NCBI RefSeq assembly: GCF_000710775.1
Contig: NZ_JOJP01000001.1
Location: 1,193,825 to 1,257,824, forward strand
From: Endozoicomonas elysicola
Lineage (GTDB): Bacteria; Pseudomonadota; Gammaproteobacteria; Pseudomonadales; Endozoicomonadaceae
DNA: 64,000 nt
Reading direction: 5' to 3'
In this document: piece after piece, positions 28,183 to 37,241 of the stretch
Numbering within the stretch: the stretch's first letter is position 1
Layout of the letters: each line of letters opens with the position of its first letter
Made by a program: the position numbers and the translations under genes
The notes under the pieces: generated by a model
What the model was told of the DNA's origin: nothing
The model's database searches: none
Seen by the model: the letters and a program-made list of their open reading frames with translations, nothing else

Positions 28183-28202
28183 GTTCTAACACCGTTCTAA
28201 CA
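28183..28202 (+). repeat. Two gttctaaca repeats near attR (putative integrase arm sites)
   Basis: Copies at 28183-28191 and 28194-28202, 11 bp apart and in the same orientation as the copies next to attL. They lie just upstream of the integrase start, overlapping where its ribosome site and promoter should be. Confidence 0.65.
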
Positions 28203-28329
28203 GATTTGGTGAATTTTAGTGTACACGAAAAATAGATAGGTTAAAGGCGATTGGCCTGTATGCCTTGATAATGTTGGGTTTGAGAGAGGTTGGTATGATT
28301 TTGTTAAATTGGGTTAAACTATAAATTTA

Positions 28330-28378
28330 TGCCCTCCGGAGGCAGAGGTCAGAGGTTCGAATCCTCTCGGGTGCGCCA
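28330..28378 (+). repeat. attR: 49-bp attachment core
   Basis: Exact copy of 11350-11398. The 5' half of the tRNA is absent here (preceding bases are ataaattta), so this is the distal duplicate, not a second tRNA gene. Confidence 0.95.
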
Positions 28379-28545
28379 TAAGTCCTTACAAAAGATGTTC
28401 TCTCCTTCTTGAATTATCATTCACTGCTTTTCTGAAACCTCTTAATTGTACGTAATTGGCCTAATTGCCAAGGCTAACAGAATATATATTCTTTTGATAA
28501 GTTGGCATCATATGAAAGTTATTCCGCCTCAAATTTATTTAAATA

Positions 28546-29133
28546 ATGACCAGCACCTCTGACTTCTATTTGCAGAATGCCCAGCAATTTTATGACTTAA
28601 CCGTTAGTGTTGAGGCAAGTGAGCTTTATGAGCGCTTTTTGCCACTGATACCTGCTGGTGGTCGTATTCTGGATGCTGGTTGTGGCTCTGGGCGTGATGC
28701 CCGCGCTTTTTTCAACAGGGGCTACGAAGTAACTGGCTTTGACGCCTGCGCCCCTCTGGCCGAAATGGCCTCCAAGCTGCTTGAGCAGCCTGTTATGGCC
28801 TGTCAGTTTAACGAGTTCACATCTGAATTACCGTTTGATGGTATCTGGGCTTGTGCCTCTCTACTGCATATCACCTATGCTGAGCTGGCAGAAACCATGA
28901 ATTATCTGGCAAGTTTCCTGCTTCCTTCAGGTTACTTCTATTGCTCGTTCAAGTATGGAGAAGGTGAAGGAAATGTTGGTGGGCGACACTTTACGTATTT
29001 GAATGAGAATGGAATACAAAGCCTTTCTGAGCTGGCTGGCCTATCTGTGTATCAAAGCTGGGTTACCCATGACTTAAGGCCGGAAAGAGCGAGTGAGAAG
29101 TGGCTGAATGTTATTCTGAAGCATGCATCCTAA
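28546..29133 (+). CDS. Class I SAM-dependent methyltransferase
   Basis: 195 residues, a single Rossmann-type domain. SAM motif I is ILDAGCGSGRDA, followed by VTGFDAC (acidic tip of beta2) and GIWACASLLHI. It resembles small UbiE/tellurite-resistance-type methyltransferases; substrate unknown. It lies outside the element by the att boundary, and its stop overlaps by 4 nt the stop of a convergent HNH nuclease gene. Confidence 0.85.
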   Translation: MTSTSDFYLQNAQQFYDLTVSVEASELYERFLPLIPAGGRILDAGCGSGRDARAFFNRGYEVTGFDACAPLAEMASKLLEQPVMACQFNEFTSELPFDGIWACASLLHITYAELAETMNYLASFLLPSGYFYCSFKYGEGEGNVGGRHFTYLNENGIQSLSELAGLSVYQSWVTHDLRPERASEKWLNVILKHAS

Positions 29134-29738
29134 AAGGTTGCAGTGCCTCGAGGTTCCGGTTTTTTCCAGATATGCAGAATTTTTGATCTGGCAAGGTTAT
29201 AGCTGTCTTGTAGAAATGCCCTGCGTTTAGCTTCAGATGCACCGGTTTGATGGATGAGAGTTTCTCTGATTGGCAGATGGCTGTTAATAAAATATTCATT
29301 TCTGGCATGTAATCGGTACAGGAAATCCAGATGAGGCAGTTGGGCAGATTTCTGCCAGCGGTTACAGTCCTGACATGCCAGCACAAGATTCCAGATACCA
29401 TTTATAGAGGGAACGGTATCTTTAACAGACCATGGAATAAAGTGGTCAACATCTGCAAGTTCAGCATCGCCTGGCTTGATGGATATACGATCAAAGCAGT
29501 AAAAACACCTTCCTTTCTGGTAGCCATTCAGGCTATCTCTTGAGCTGGTGATGTTCACCCGCCGGTCAGAAATACGAGTAAATAATCCTTTGGTTTCACT
29601 GTCATGTTCTACACGCAAGAGGTTTCTTGAAATACCCATCTGCCAGGCACTTTCTACCAGCTTCCAGCGTGCGTCGGTTTCCGGTTTAAAGCTGGAAAAG
29701 GAGTCGGACTCTGTAAGGTGCAAAAAGTCACTGGTCAA
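29130..29738 (-). CDS. HNH endonuclease family protein
   Basis: 202 residues. The HNH/beta-beta-alpha-metal core runs from GRCFYCFDR (first Cys pair) through DVDHFIPWS (catalytic His) to NLVLACQDCNRWQKS (second Cys pair and Asn). Start TTG 29738 has aaagg 8 nt upstream; the frame stays open for about 50 nt further without an ATG. HNH proteins of this type nick or cut DNA; specificity unknown. Tail-to-tail with the methyltransferase gene, which is compatible with a modification/nuclease pair but is not proof of one. Confidence 0.8.
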   Translation of the reverse strand: MTSDFLHLTESDSFSSFKPETDARWKLVESAWQMGISRNLLRVEHDSETKGLFTRISDRRVNITSSRDSLNGYQKGRCFYCFDRISIKPGDAELADVDHFIPWSVKDTVPSINGIWNLVLACQDCNRWQKSAQLPHLDFLYRLHARNEYFINSHLPIRETLIHQTGASEAKRRAFLQDSYNLARSKILHIWKKPEPRGTATF

Positions 29739-30111
29739 TCGGATACCTTTATCGTGACATCCGTACCTGCAAATCGTCCATGAATGAATGCTTTATCTAA
29801 TACTTTTAAGAATTTTATTTTAATCTGTAATTTTATTTAGATATATGCGATTTCACGAAGAGAGTTCTAACTGTCATCCACATGCTGTACAGCAGAAGCA
29901 CCGCAAATGATTGTCCCTGCCAGTTCTGATATAGAGGATTCAGATTCGCTGAGTTGTGGCAGTACAATACGGGAAAATCTGGAGGGGGGAACTGTGGCTC
30001 TCCGATCTATCGGATTATAAGCTGGAGGCATTAGTATTTCTGTAGCTCATGATCACTGTTTAAGCGCTATGCTTATGAAAAAAATAGCGACAATAGACAG
30101 GATGAGTACCC
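29739..30111. other. 373-bp intergenic region
   Basis: No gene, RNA or repeat recognised. It lies between divergently transcribed HNH and SEC-C genes and must contain both promoters. Confidence 0.5.
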
Positions 30112-31161
30112 GTGACCATTGACGATATTATTAATAGGCTTTCTAACCATGTAGCTGGTGAATTGCCTGCAGAAGAGCTGATAGCAGCCAGTGAGCAGAG
30201 GGCAGAGCTGACGCCGCGTTTGCTGGATTATCTGGACGATATTGCCGGTCAGGGGGATGAGATCCCTGAAGGGCAGCGCGTGGATCTGGTCTTCTTTGCT
30301 TTTTACCTGCTGGCTCAGTTCCGGGAACCACGAGCATATCCCCTGATGCTACGGATTGTTTCTGCCAACCCCCAGACGGTTAATCGCCTTCTTGGCTATG
30401 TGGTCAGTGAGAGTCTGGCGAGAATACTGGCGTCGGTCATGGTTGGCGAGTGTGATGAAAAGCAAAACAGTGGCTGTGATATCGAGCCGTTGAAGCAGCT
30501 GATTGAGAATGAAGGGATACACTCATATGCGCGCCATTCAGCACTGACCTGCCTGACGATTCTGGTCTTCCATGGTTTTTTGCCCCGTGAGCAATTGGTG
30601 AGCTATTTTCAGCAGTTGTTTGATGGCGTATTGGAACGCCAGCGCAGCCCAGTTTGGGATGGTCTGGTATCCAACTGCATAATCGCTGGGGTTACTGAGC
30701 TGGAAGCGCAGATGGTGCGCGCCTTTGATGATAAATTACTAACGGATTCCTTTATGGGTAAGGAGCGGCTCAGTAAGGTGTTGCAGGACCACTCTGGTGA
30801 AATTTGCGTCCCCCCCTATGAAAATTTTGCTCTGATTAATGATTGCGTTGCGGAACTGAAAGGGTGGGCCAGTTTTAACAGCAGTGAGCCTGAGAAAGCG
30901 CAGGTTGAGCCCGCGCCTATTGGGAACAGTGCTGTGCAGGATAATATTCAACGCGTGACGAGGCCTTGGCCGGCCAGAAAGCCGAAGCCCCAGACTCGAA
31001 AGTCTACTGCATCACCCAGACCATTAGGGCAGCAGATGTTGCGTGCGTCATCACCACCAGGAAAGTCTAAGCAGCCAGTGGTTCGGCAAAGCGCTAAAGT
31101 GGGACGTAATGATCCCTGCCCCTGTGGTAGCGGCCGGAAATTTAAGAAGTGCTGTGGTTAA
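30112..31161 (+). CDS. DUF1186-like HEAT-type protein with C-terminal SEC-C motif
   Basis: 349 residues from GTG 30112. The N-terminal 260 residues are helical and repeat-like ([41 protein letters not shown]), matching DUF1186. A flexible basic linker (about 275-325, Pro/Lys/Arg-rich) leads to a C-terminal SEC-C zinc motif, [23 protein letters not shown] binds zinc in SecA and in many otherwise unrelated proteins, usually for protein interaction. The function of this protein is unknown; a chaperone- or ribosome-associated role is possible. Monocistronic by spacing. Confidence 0.8.
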   Translation: MTIDDIINRLSNHVAGELPAEELIAASEQRAELTPRLLDYLDDIAGQGDEIPEGQRVDLVFFAFYLLAQFREPRAYPLMLRIVSANPQTVNRLLGYVVSESLARILASVMVGECDEKQNSGCDIEPLKQLIENEGIHSYARHSALTCLTILVFHGFLPREQLVSYFQQLFDGVLERQRSPVWDGLVSNCIIAGVTELEAQMVRAFDDKLLTDSFMGKERLSKVLQDHSGEICVPPYENFALINDCVAELKGWASFNSSEPEKAQVEPAPIGNSAVQDNIQRVTRPWPARKPKPQTRKSTASPRPLGQQMLRASSPPGKSKQPVVRQSAKVGRNDPCPCGSGRKFKKCCG

Positions 31162-31390
31162 TAAGCCACAGCGTTACCAGCTTCTTTCTCTTCATCGAAG
31201 ATTTTTAACCTGATGCTCTTTCATGGCCCTCTCTGCGGCTGTCTGTCATCCCCGTATTAGCGGTACACTACTCCCATTTATGAATACTTGTCGTCAGGCC
31301 GGAAGAAACACCGGAGAGCTGCTGCAAGTTGACTCCCGACTATGCGTTGATGGATAGCAAGACAAGGTGGGATATGTTGAAGGGGCGAGT

Positions 31391-32041
31391 ATGGCTTCAA
31401 AAATGCTAGATAAGCGTAATGCCAATACCGTGGTCGTATTGGACTTTGAAACCACCGGACTGTCTCCGAATATGGGTGATCGCGCCATCGAAATTGGCGC
31501 AGTGCTGCTCGAGAATGGTCGGATAACGGATCGGTTTCAGCAGCTGATGAATCCTGGGTTTCGTATCAGCTCCTTTATTGAAAATTATACCGGTATCACC
31601 AATACGATGGTGAGGGGAGCCGACGCCTGTTCGTTGGTAATAAAGGAGTTCGCCAGTTTTATTAGCGGACATAATCTGGTTGCGCATAATGCCTCCTTTG
31701 ACAAAAAGTTTCTGGATGCCGAAATGTCGGTAGCAACAACGGGCTATGATGGAACCTTTGCCTGCTCGATGCTAATCGCAAGGCGGCTCTATCAGAATGC
31801 GCCCAATCACCAACTCGGTACTTTGGTGAAATACAATAAACTGCCGACTGATGGCGTCTTTCACCGTGCGCTGGCGGATGCGGAGATGACCGCGCATCTC
31901 TGGTTAAGAATGCTGGAGGACCTTGAGCGCCGACATCAAGTGTCGAATGTGTCCTTTGCATTGATGAAGACATTATCAAAGACATCGAAAACGGGTGTGG
32001 CAGCTTTGTTAGAAAAACAGAGAACAAATGTTGTTGTTTAG
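31391..32041 (+). CDS. DnaQ-like 3'-5' exonuclease (DEDDh)
   Basis: 216 residues. The exonuclease motifs are in order: Exo[10 protein letters not shown] (D and E metal ligands), ExoII HNASFD, and Exo[13 protein letters not shown] with the DEDDh His. ATG 31391 follows aggggcgagt, a good ribosome site; an in-frame upstream start at 31367 adds only eight unconserved residues. It is not the replicative epsilon subunit, which is flanked by rnhA in relatives; it resembles stand-alone exonucleases trimming DNA or RNA. The C-terminal 40 residues are Lys/Thr-rich. Confidence 0.88.
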   Translation: MASKMLDKRNANTVVVLDFETTGLSPNMGDRAIEIGAVLLENGRITDRFQQLMNPGFRISSFIENYTGITNTMVRGADACSLVIKEFASFISGHNLVAHNASFDKKFLDAEMSVATTGYDGTFACSMLIARRLYQNAPNHQLGTLVKYNKLPTDGVFHRALADAEMTAHLWLRMLEDLERRHQVSNVSFALMKTLSKTSKTGVAALLEKQRTNVVV

Positions 32042-32166
32042 GGACTGCTCTCAAGGTAGACATTAAGGACTTCCCTTAATCCCCCTGAGGGAAAATGCCA
32101 GTAAAGTGACTGTTTGTCTCTGACTTACTGGTTCTCCCTGGAAGCCTTAGTTTTCTGTGCGGGCTC

Positions 32167-32240
32167 TTTTTTGAACAACAGAGATCACAAAGAAAAGCAC
32201 TTCTTCGTGCTCTTTGTGATCTCAGTGGTTCAATCTTTAA
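32167..32240. repeat. Dispersed palindromic repeat, copy 1 (74 bp)
   Basis: A near-perfect long hairpin: ttgaacaacagagatcacaa pairs with ttgtgatctcagtggttcaa around a loop with gaaaagcacttcttcgtgctc. A longer copy lies at 49844-49931 with the same ends (ttttttga … caatctttaa). Both copies are accompanied on one side by the 13-mer ggtagacattaag (here 32055-32067). It sits between convergent genes and may double as a transcription stop. Confidence 0.8.
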
Positions 32241-32249
32241 ATTTTACGG

Positions 32250-34496
32250 CTATTGCCCTGCCAACTGATGAATCAATCGCGCCGCCAGTCGTGCAGTGTG
32301 AGCATCAATATCATACTTTGGACAGGTTTCTGCAATATCAAAGAGCCTGATTTTTCCGCTCTGTTTGATGCTGTCCAGCAGTGGTTCTACGACTTCCAGG
32401 GGAATGCCGCGCGGAGCAGGTGCGCTAACGCCTGGAGCCAGGGCGGCTGAAAAAGCATCAATATCGATGGTCAGGTAAATATGATCCACCTGATCGATAA
32501 ACTGCTGGAGTTGCTGGTGGAGAGCAGGCAGGTTTAGTAATGTCATCTCTTTATCCAGTCGATAAGTTACGCCCAACTCATCAGCTCTATTAAACAGAGC
32601 CTGGGTGTTACTGCTTTGGCTGACCCCAAGGCAGAGGTAGTTAAAGGGAAGGTTCTGTTCACGGGCGTGTTCCGCTGCCTGCCAGAAGGGGGTTCCAGAA
32701 CTGGGGCCAATTTCTGGCAGGCGAAGATCAAAGTGCGCATCGAAATTAATAATGCCTACTTTCAGAGGGGCCTTACTTTTACTGTGTCGTTTTCCGAGGT
32801 GTTTCATTAATCCCTGGTAAGAGCCCCAGGCTATTTCATGGCCACCGCCCAGTCCAACAACTATTTGTCCATCGTTTAATAGTTCACTCATGCGTTCAGC
32901 ATAGTCGTTCTGTGCCTGTTCAAGGTTATTTCCAGTACAGGTGATATTTCCTGCATCCCATGCGGGAGCAGTGCGATTCCAGGGGAGATTGGTCATGGCT
33001 CGTCGAATATGGTCTGGTCCTTTGGCTGCTCCGGTGCGACCCTGATTTCTACGAACACCCTCATCAGACTCAAAGCCCAATAGGGCGATACCTGCTTCAC
33101 AGCCTGCAGAGTAGGGTTCTACTTTCTGGTGCCAGCGTAGGGCCGCGTGGGTAGCGATTTCCTGGTCAACCCGACCAGACCAGGAAAATGAAGGCTCGGT
33201 TGGAAAGGTTGATTTCACAATATGACCTTTTTTTATGATCAGAGAAGGGGATATTCCGGTAAGTCCGGCAGCCAGGGCCGCAGGGTTATTGATCGGCCAC
33301 AGTAACAGGTCAGCATCGAGGCCTGCCTTGATCATGCCGGTGCTGTTCTGAAACCCAAGTGCCTGCGCTGCGTTTCGAGTACAGCCGGCAAGCGCCTCGG
33401 AAGGTGTCATACGGAACAGAGTGCAGGCCATATTCATCATCAGTCGTATAGAGGCAAGAGGCGATGTTCCAGGGTTTAAATCGGTGGCAATGGCGATTGG
33501 AATGTCCGCTTCTCTCAATTCATCAATAGGCGGCAGTTTGGTTTCCCGCAGATAGTAAAAGGCGCCTGGCAGTAGTGTTGCTACTGTGTTGCTGCTCTTT
33601 AATGCATCAATGCCCGACTGGCTCAGATATTCCAGATGATCAACCGAAAGCGCCTGGTATTGTACGGCCAGCTGAGTGCCACCGCTGTCGGACAGTTGTT
33701 CGCCATGGAGTTTTACTGTTAAACCGTGGGCTTTTGCAGCCTGAAATACTTTCTCAGTCTGCTCAGGTGAAAAGGCAATATTTTCGCAGAAAACATCCAC
33801 AGCATCGGCTAGTTGTTCTTTGGCAACCGTTGGAATCATGTCCTCGCAGACATGTTCTATGTAGGCATCCGGGTTGTTCTTATACTCTGGGGGGAGGGCG
33901 TGGGCGCCAAGGAACGTGCGAGCAATAGTGACTGGGTATTCTTCTGCCAGTTGACCTGCAGCCTTGAGCATTTTTATTTCGGTTTCTGTATCGAGACCAT
34001 AGCCAGACTTGATTTCTACGGTCGTCACCCCTTCTGCCAGCAGTGCTTCCAGACGAGGCCGAGAGGATTCAACGAGTTCTTCAACGGTTGCTGCCCTTGT
34101 TGCTGTTACCGTTGAGAGAATACCTCCCCCCTGCTTGGCGATGGTTTCATAACTGACACCTTCCAGCCGCTGTTCAAACTCTCGGGAGCGATCGCCGGCA
34201 TAGACCAGGTGGGTATGGCAGTCGATCAACCCGGGCGTCAGCCACTGCCCCTGCCCATCAATGGTTTCTTTTGCCTTAGTCCCTTCCGGTAATTCAGCCT
34301 CTGCTCCAACCCACACAATATAGCCATTGCGCACCAAAATGGCGCCATGGTTGATGCTGTTGTATGGACAGCCCGCACTCTCGTGGTGCGTTTTTGGCTT
34401 GGATAAGGTGAGCGCCGGATCCATGGTGGCCAGGTGGATGTTTCGAATCAGCAAATCACAGAGGATGGATGAGCTGCCAGCATTACTTTTTTTCAT
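32250..34496 (-). CDS. hutI-hutG: Fused imidazolonepropionase (HutI) - formimidoylglutamase (HutG)
   Basis: 748 residues from ATG 34496. Residues about 1-428 are a complete HutI amidohydrolase (CHTHLVYAGDR, KSGYGLDTETE, HGEQLSDSGG, ATDLNPG). Residues about 432-748 are a complete HutG arginase-fold enzyme (FESDEGVRRNQGR, GLGGGHEIAWGS, NFDAHFDLR, LTIDIDAFSAALAPG). The join is around base 33212, with no stop and no internal start needed. The protein would convert imidazolonepropionate to formiminoglutamate and on to glutamate plus formamide, the last two steps of histidine breakdown. These are separate proteins in the standard hut pathway. A TTG start at 34565 is rejected because it adds unconserved sequence and crowds the operator. 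Confidence 0.93.
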   Translation of the reverse strand: MKKSNAGSSSILCDLLIRNIHLATMDPALTLSKPKTHHESAGCPYNSINHGAILVRNGYIVWVGAEAELPEGTKAKETIDGQGQWLTPGLIDCHTHLVYAGDRSREFEQRLEGVSYETIAKQGGGILSTVTATRAATVEELVESSRPRLEALLAEGVTTVEIKSGYGLDTETEIKMLKAAGQLAEEYPVTIARTFLGAHALPPEYKNNPDAYIEHVCEDMIPTVAKEQLADAVDVFCENIAFSPEQTEKVFQAAKAHGLTVKLHGEQLSDSGGTQLAVQYQALSVDHLEYLSQSGIDALKSSNTVATLLPGAFYYLRETKLPPIDELREADIPIAIATDLNPGTSPLASIRLMMNMACTLFRMTPSEALAGCTRNAAQALGFQNSTGMIKAGLDADLLLWPINNPAALAAGLTGISPSLIIKKGHIVKSTFPTEPSFSWSGRVDQEIATHAALRWHQKVEPYSAGCEAGIALLGFESDEGVRRNQGRTGAAKGPDHIRRAMTNLPWNRTAPAWDAGNITCTGNNLEQAQNDYAERMSELLNDGQIVVGLGGGHEIAWGSYQGLMKHLGKRHSKSKAPLKVGIINFDAHFDLRLPEIGPSSGTPFWQAAEHAREQNLPFNYLCLGVSQSSNTQALFNRADELGVTYRLDKEMTLLNLPALHQQLQQFIDQVDHIYLTIDIDAFSAALAPGVSAPAPRGIPLEVVEPLLDSIKQSGKIRLFDIAETCPKYDIDAHTARLAARLIHQLAGQ

Positions 34497-34581
34497 GGGA
34501 TCCGGCCATCGGTTGTCTGATCTGAAGGTTTTTAAACGTGCAATGTATTTCTCAAAATCGTACAAATTGCATTATTATTTA

Positions 34582-34605
34582 ATTGTATATACAACTATAT
34601 ACAAT
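34582..34605. promoter_or_regulatory. HutC operator between hutIG and hutC
   Basis: A 24-bp inverted repeat with 10-bp arms attgtatata and tatatacaat around caac; inside it ttgtatatacaa (34583-34594) is itself a perfect palindrome. This matches the ttgtatnnacaa-type sites known for HutC of pseudomonads. It lies 86 bp before hutIG and 145 bp before hutC, able to control both directions. Confidence 0.8.
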
Positions 34606-34749
34606 AAGATTGTTTGAGCAACCTGCAGTTTCAGCAGGCCTTTAATAAGAAGGTCTTATGCTGTCTGTGATGTAAAGGGTTTGCTCTCGGGAAAGCCGAA
34701 TCATGGAAGTGGTAAAGACTTAATAACGGCATTTTTATAGTAAAAAAAT

Positions 34750-35469
34750 ATGAATCAGAATCAGAGCTTGTTGCCTCGCTATCAGCAGATAAAGCATTTT
34801 ATCCTGGACAAAATCGAGCGAGGTGAGTGGTCAGAGGCCAGAAAGGTGCCCTCAGAAAATCAGCTTTGTGAGCAGTTCTCGGTCAGTAGGATGACGGCCA
34901 GAAAGGCTTTACAGGAGTTGACGGCGTCTGGTGTGCTAATGCGTCAGCAGGGGCTGGGCACTTTCGTTGCGCCACTGAAGCCGCAGTCTTCCATGTTGGC
35001 TGTGCGTAATATTGCGGATGAAATACGAGAGCGTGGCCATGGCTACAGCAACCGGGTTTTGCTTCTGGAAGCTGAAAAAGCTACAGAGGCCATCGCGGTA
35101 TCTCTGGAGCTACCTGAGTCTGCCACCGTTTTTCATTCCATTATTGTTCATTATGAAAATGGCGAACCCCTGCAGTGGGAAGAGCGTCATATTAACCCCC
35201 GTTTTGCCTCCGACTATCTTAATCAGGATTTCTCTCAGGAAACCCCTAACGTATACCTCAACCGGGTAGCCGCCCTGACGGAAGCGACTCATGTGGTAGA
35301 GGCCGTGTTGCCGTCTGAATCCGTTGCCGGGTTACTGAGTATGGAGCCAGGTGCTCCTTGCCTGAGAATTTTACGAAGAAGCTGGTGTCGAAGAGGCGTT
35401 GTCAGTCTGGCTAAGTTGATGCACCCCGGTGACCGATACCGCTTGGGAGACCATTTACAGTTTACCTGA
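34750..35469 (+). CDS. hutC: Histidine utilisation repressor HutC (GntR/HutC family)
   Basis: 239 residues. An N-terminal winged HTH (PRYQQIKHFILDKIERGEW, KVPSENQLCEQFSVSRMTARKALQEL) is followed by a UTRA effector domain (about 90-235). In characterised species HutC represses hut genes until urocanate binds. The palindrome in the divergent promoter region is its probable operator, so it would also regulate itself. First gene of the rightward hutC-hutU-hutH series; hutU follows after 38 bp. Confidence 0.93.
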   Translation: MNQNQSLLPRYQQIKHFILDKIERGEWSEARKVPSENQLCEQFSVSRMTARKALQELTASGVLMRQQGLGTFVAPLKPQSSMLAVRNIADEIRERGHGYSNRVLLLEAEKATEAIAVSLELPESATVFHSIIVHYENGEPLQWEERHINPRFASDYLNQDFSQETPNVYLNRVAALTEATHVVEAVLPSESVAGLLSMEPGAPCLRILRRSWCRRGVVSLAKLMHPGDRYRLGDHLQFT

Positions 35470-35507
35470 TTGTTTATTCGAAAATGTAACGTAGAGGATG
35501 TGTGAAT

Positions 35508-37241
35508 ATGGCAAAGCAACAAGCTTCAATGTCTACATCTGATAAAGGATATCTTCGATTTGACCCTGATCGGTCCATTCGTGCCCCGAGAGGTTCTGAG
35601 CTGAATACCTGCAGCTGGCAGGTGGAAGCGCCTCTGCGTATGTTGATGAATAATCTGGATTCGGAGGTGGCAGAACATCCGGAAGCATTAGTGGTGTATG
35701 GTGGCATTGGCAGAGCAGCCAGAGACTGGGAATGCTACGACCAGATAGTTGCCACACTTAAGCGGCTGCAGATTGATGAGACTTTGCTCGTTCAGTCCGG
35801 TAAGCCGGTTGGTGTATTCAAGACTCATACCGGCGCACCTCGTGTACTGATTGCCAACTCAAATATTGTACCTTACTGGGCTGATTGGGAGCACTTCCAT
35901 GAGTTGGATAAACAGGGGCTGATGATGTATGGCCAGATGACCGCAGGCTCCTGGATTTATATTGGTTCTCAGGGCATTGTCCAGGGAACCTATGAAACAT
36001 TTGTGGCCATGGCCAAAACCCACTTCAATGGCGATGCTTCAGGTAAGTGGATTCTGACTGGAGGCCTTGGCGGTATGGGTGGTGCCCAGCCGCTGGCCGC
36101 AACCATGGCTGGTTTTTCCATGCTGGCCTGTGAGGTGGATGAGTCACGGATCGACTTTCGCCTGAAAACCCGCTATCTCGATAAAAAGGCAACCTCGTTG
36201 GATGAAGCCCTGACCATGATTGAGCAGGCCAAATCCGAAGGTAGAGCAGTCTCGGTTGGTCTGCTGGGTAATGCTGCAGAGATTTTTCCCGAGTTAGTTG
36301 AGCGCAATATTACACCCGATGTGGTGACTGATCAGACATCTGCTCATGACCCGCTGAATGGTTATCTGCCCAGAGGGTGGACGTTGGCGCAGGCCAGTGA
36401 GAAACGCAAAGAAGATGAAGCGGCGGTTACCAAAGCAGCAAGAGAGTCCATGGCGATTCAAGTGAAGGCCATGCTGGCACTGCAGCAACAGGGTGCCGCT
36501 ACCGTTGATTACGGCAACAATATACGACAAATGGCGAAAGAGGTGGGGGTCGAAAACGCCTTTGATTTTCCGGGATTTGTTCCTGCCTATATTCGACCGC
36601 TGTTCTGCCAGGGTATTGGCCCCTTCCGCTGGGCTGCACTGTCGGGTGACCCTGAAGATATCTACAAAACCGACCAGAAGGTTAAAGAGCTGATTCCTGA
36701 CGATGCACACCTTCATAACTGGCTGGATATGGCCAGAGAACGCATTGCCTTCCAGGGTTTACCTGCCCGCATCTGCTGGGTTGGTCTGAAAGACAGAGCC
36801 CGTCTTGGACAGGCCTTTAATGACATGGTAGCCAGTGGAGAGCTCAGTGCTCCTGTTGTGATTGGTCGGGATCATCTGGACTCTGGTTCGGTAGCCAGCC
36901 CCAATCGTGAGACTGAAGGTATGCGTGATGGCAGTGATGCGGTGTCCGACTGGCCCTTGTTGAATGCTCTGTTGAATACGGCTTCTGGAGCCACCTGGGT
37001 GAGTATTCATCATGGAGGTGGTGTTGGTATTGGTTATAGCCAGCACTCTGGTGTGGTTATTGTTGCAGACGGTACGGATGAAGCTCGGGAGAAACTTGGT
37101 CGTGTTCTGTGGAATGACCCGGGTACTGGTGTTATGCGTCATGCTGATGCCGGCTATGACATTGCCAGAGCGTGTGCGAAAGACAATGGTCTGGATCTGC
37201 CCATGCAGTCGGACAGCTCTGAACAGGTGGGAGAGCCATGA
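35508..37241 (+). CDS. hutU: Urocanate hydratase
   Basis: 577 residues from ATG 35508, preceded by agagga; a GTG two codons earlier is possible. Urocanase features include [12 protein letters not shown], the NAD-loop [26 protein letters not shown], and [16 protein letters not shown] near the C-terminus. It uses tightly bound NAD+ as an electrophile to hydrate urocanate to imidazolonepropionate in the cytosol. The stop overlaps the hutH start by 4 nt, so the two are coupled. Slightly longer than the usual 555-560 residues through its N-terminus. Confidence 0.95.
   Translation: MAKQQASMSTSDKGYLRFDPDRSIRAPRGSELNTCSWQVEAPLRMLMNNLDSEVAEHPEALVVYGGIGRAARDWECYDQIVATLKRLQIDETLLVQSGKPVGVFKTHTGAPRVLIANSNIVPYWADWEHFHELDKQGLMMYGQMTAGSWIYIGSQGIVQGTYETFVAMAKTHFNGDASGKWILTGGLGGMGGAQPLAATMAGFSMLACEVDESRIDFRLKTRYLDKKATSLDEALTMIEQAKSEGRAVSVGLLGNAAEIFPELVERNITPDVVTDQTSAHDPLNGYLPRGWTLAQASEKRKEDEAAVTKAARESMAIQVKAMLALQQQGAATVDYGNNIRQMAKEVGVENAFDFPGFVPAYIRPLFCQGIGPFRWAALSGDPEDIYKTDQKVKELIPDDAHLHNWLDMARERIAFQGLPARICWVGLKDRARLGQAFNDMVASGELSAPVVIGRDHLDSGSVASPNRETEGMRDGSDAVSDWPLLNALLNTASGATWVSIHHGGGVGIGYSQHSGVVIVADGTDEAREKLGRVLWNDPGTGVMRHADAGYDIARACAKDNGLDLPMQSDSSEQVGEP

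Larger units (their letters stand above)
11399..28378. mobile_element. Integrative element (about 17.0 kb) in tRNA-Arg(CCG) carrying restriction-modification and HipA/HIRAN cargo
   Basis: Bounded by the 49-bp tRNA-derived direct repeat; one core copy plus the interior makes 16,980 bp. Contents from left to right: type I restriction operon with a DUF1016 nuclease, an excalibur-domain protein, HIRAN and HipA-like proteins, three unrecognised small genes, DUF927 ATPase, Toprim primase, a small gene, an AlpA-type regulator and a tyrosine integrase. There are no capsid, tail, terminase or conjugation genes that I can see, so it resembles a P4-like satellite or phage-inducible/defence island rather than a full prophage. 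The integrase lies at the end distal to the intact tRNA, 150 bp from attR. Confidence 0.92.

Noticed and set aside
28330-28378. Second tRNA-Arg gene
   Set aside because: Only the 3' part is present; acceptor 5' strand and D-arm are missing, so it is attR.
34497-34565. TTG start for the HutI-HutG protein
   Set aside because: Adds residues absent from HutI, has no ribosome site and almost touches the operator; ATG 34496 fits better.
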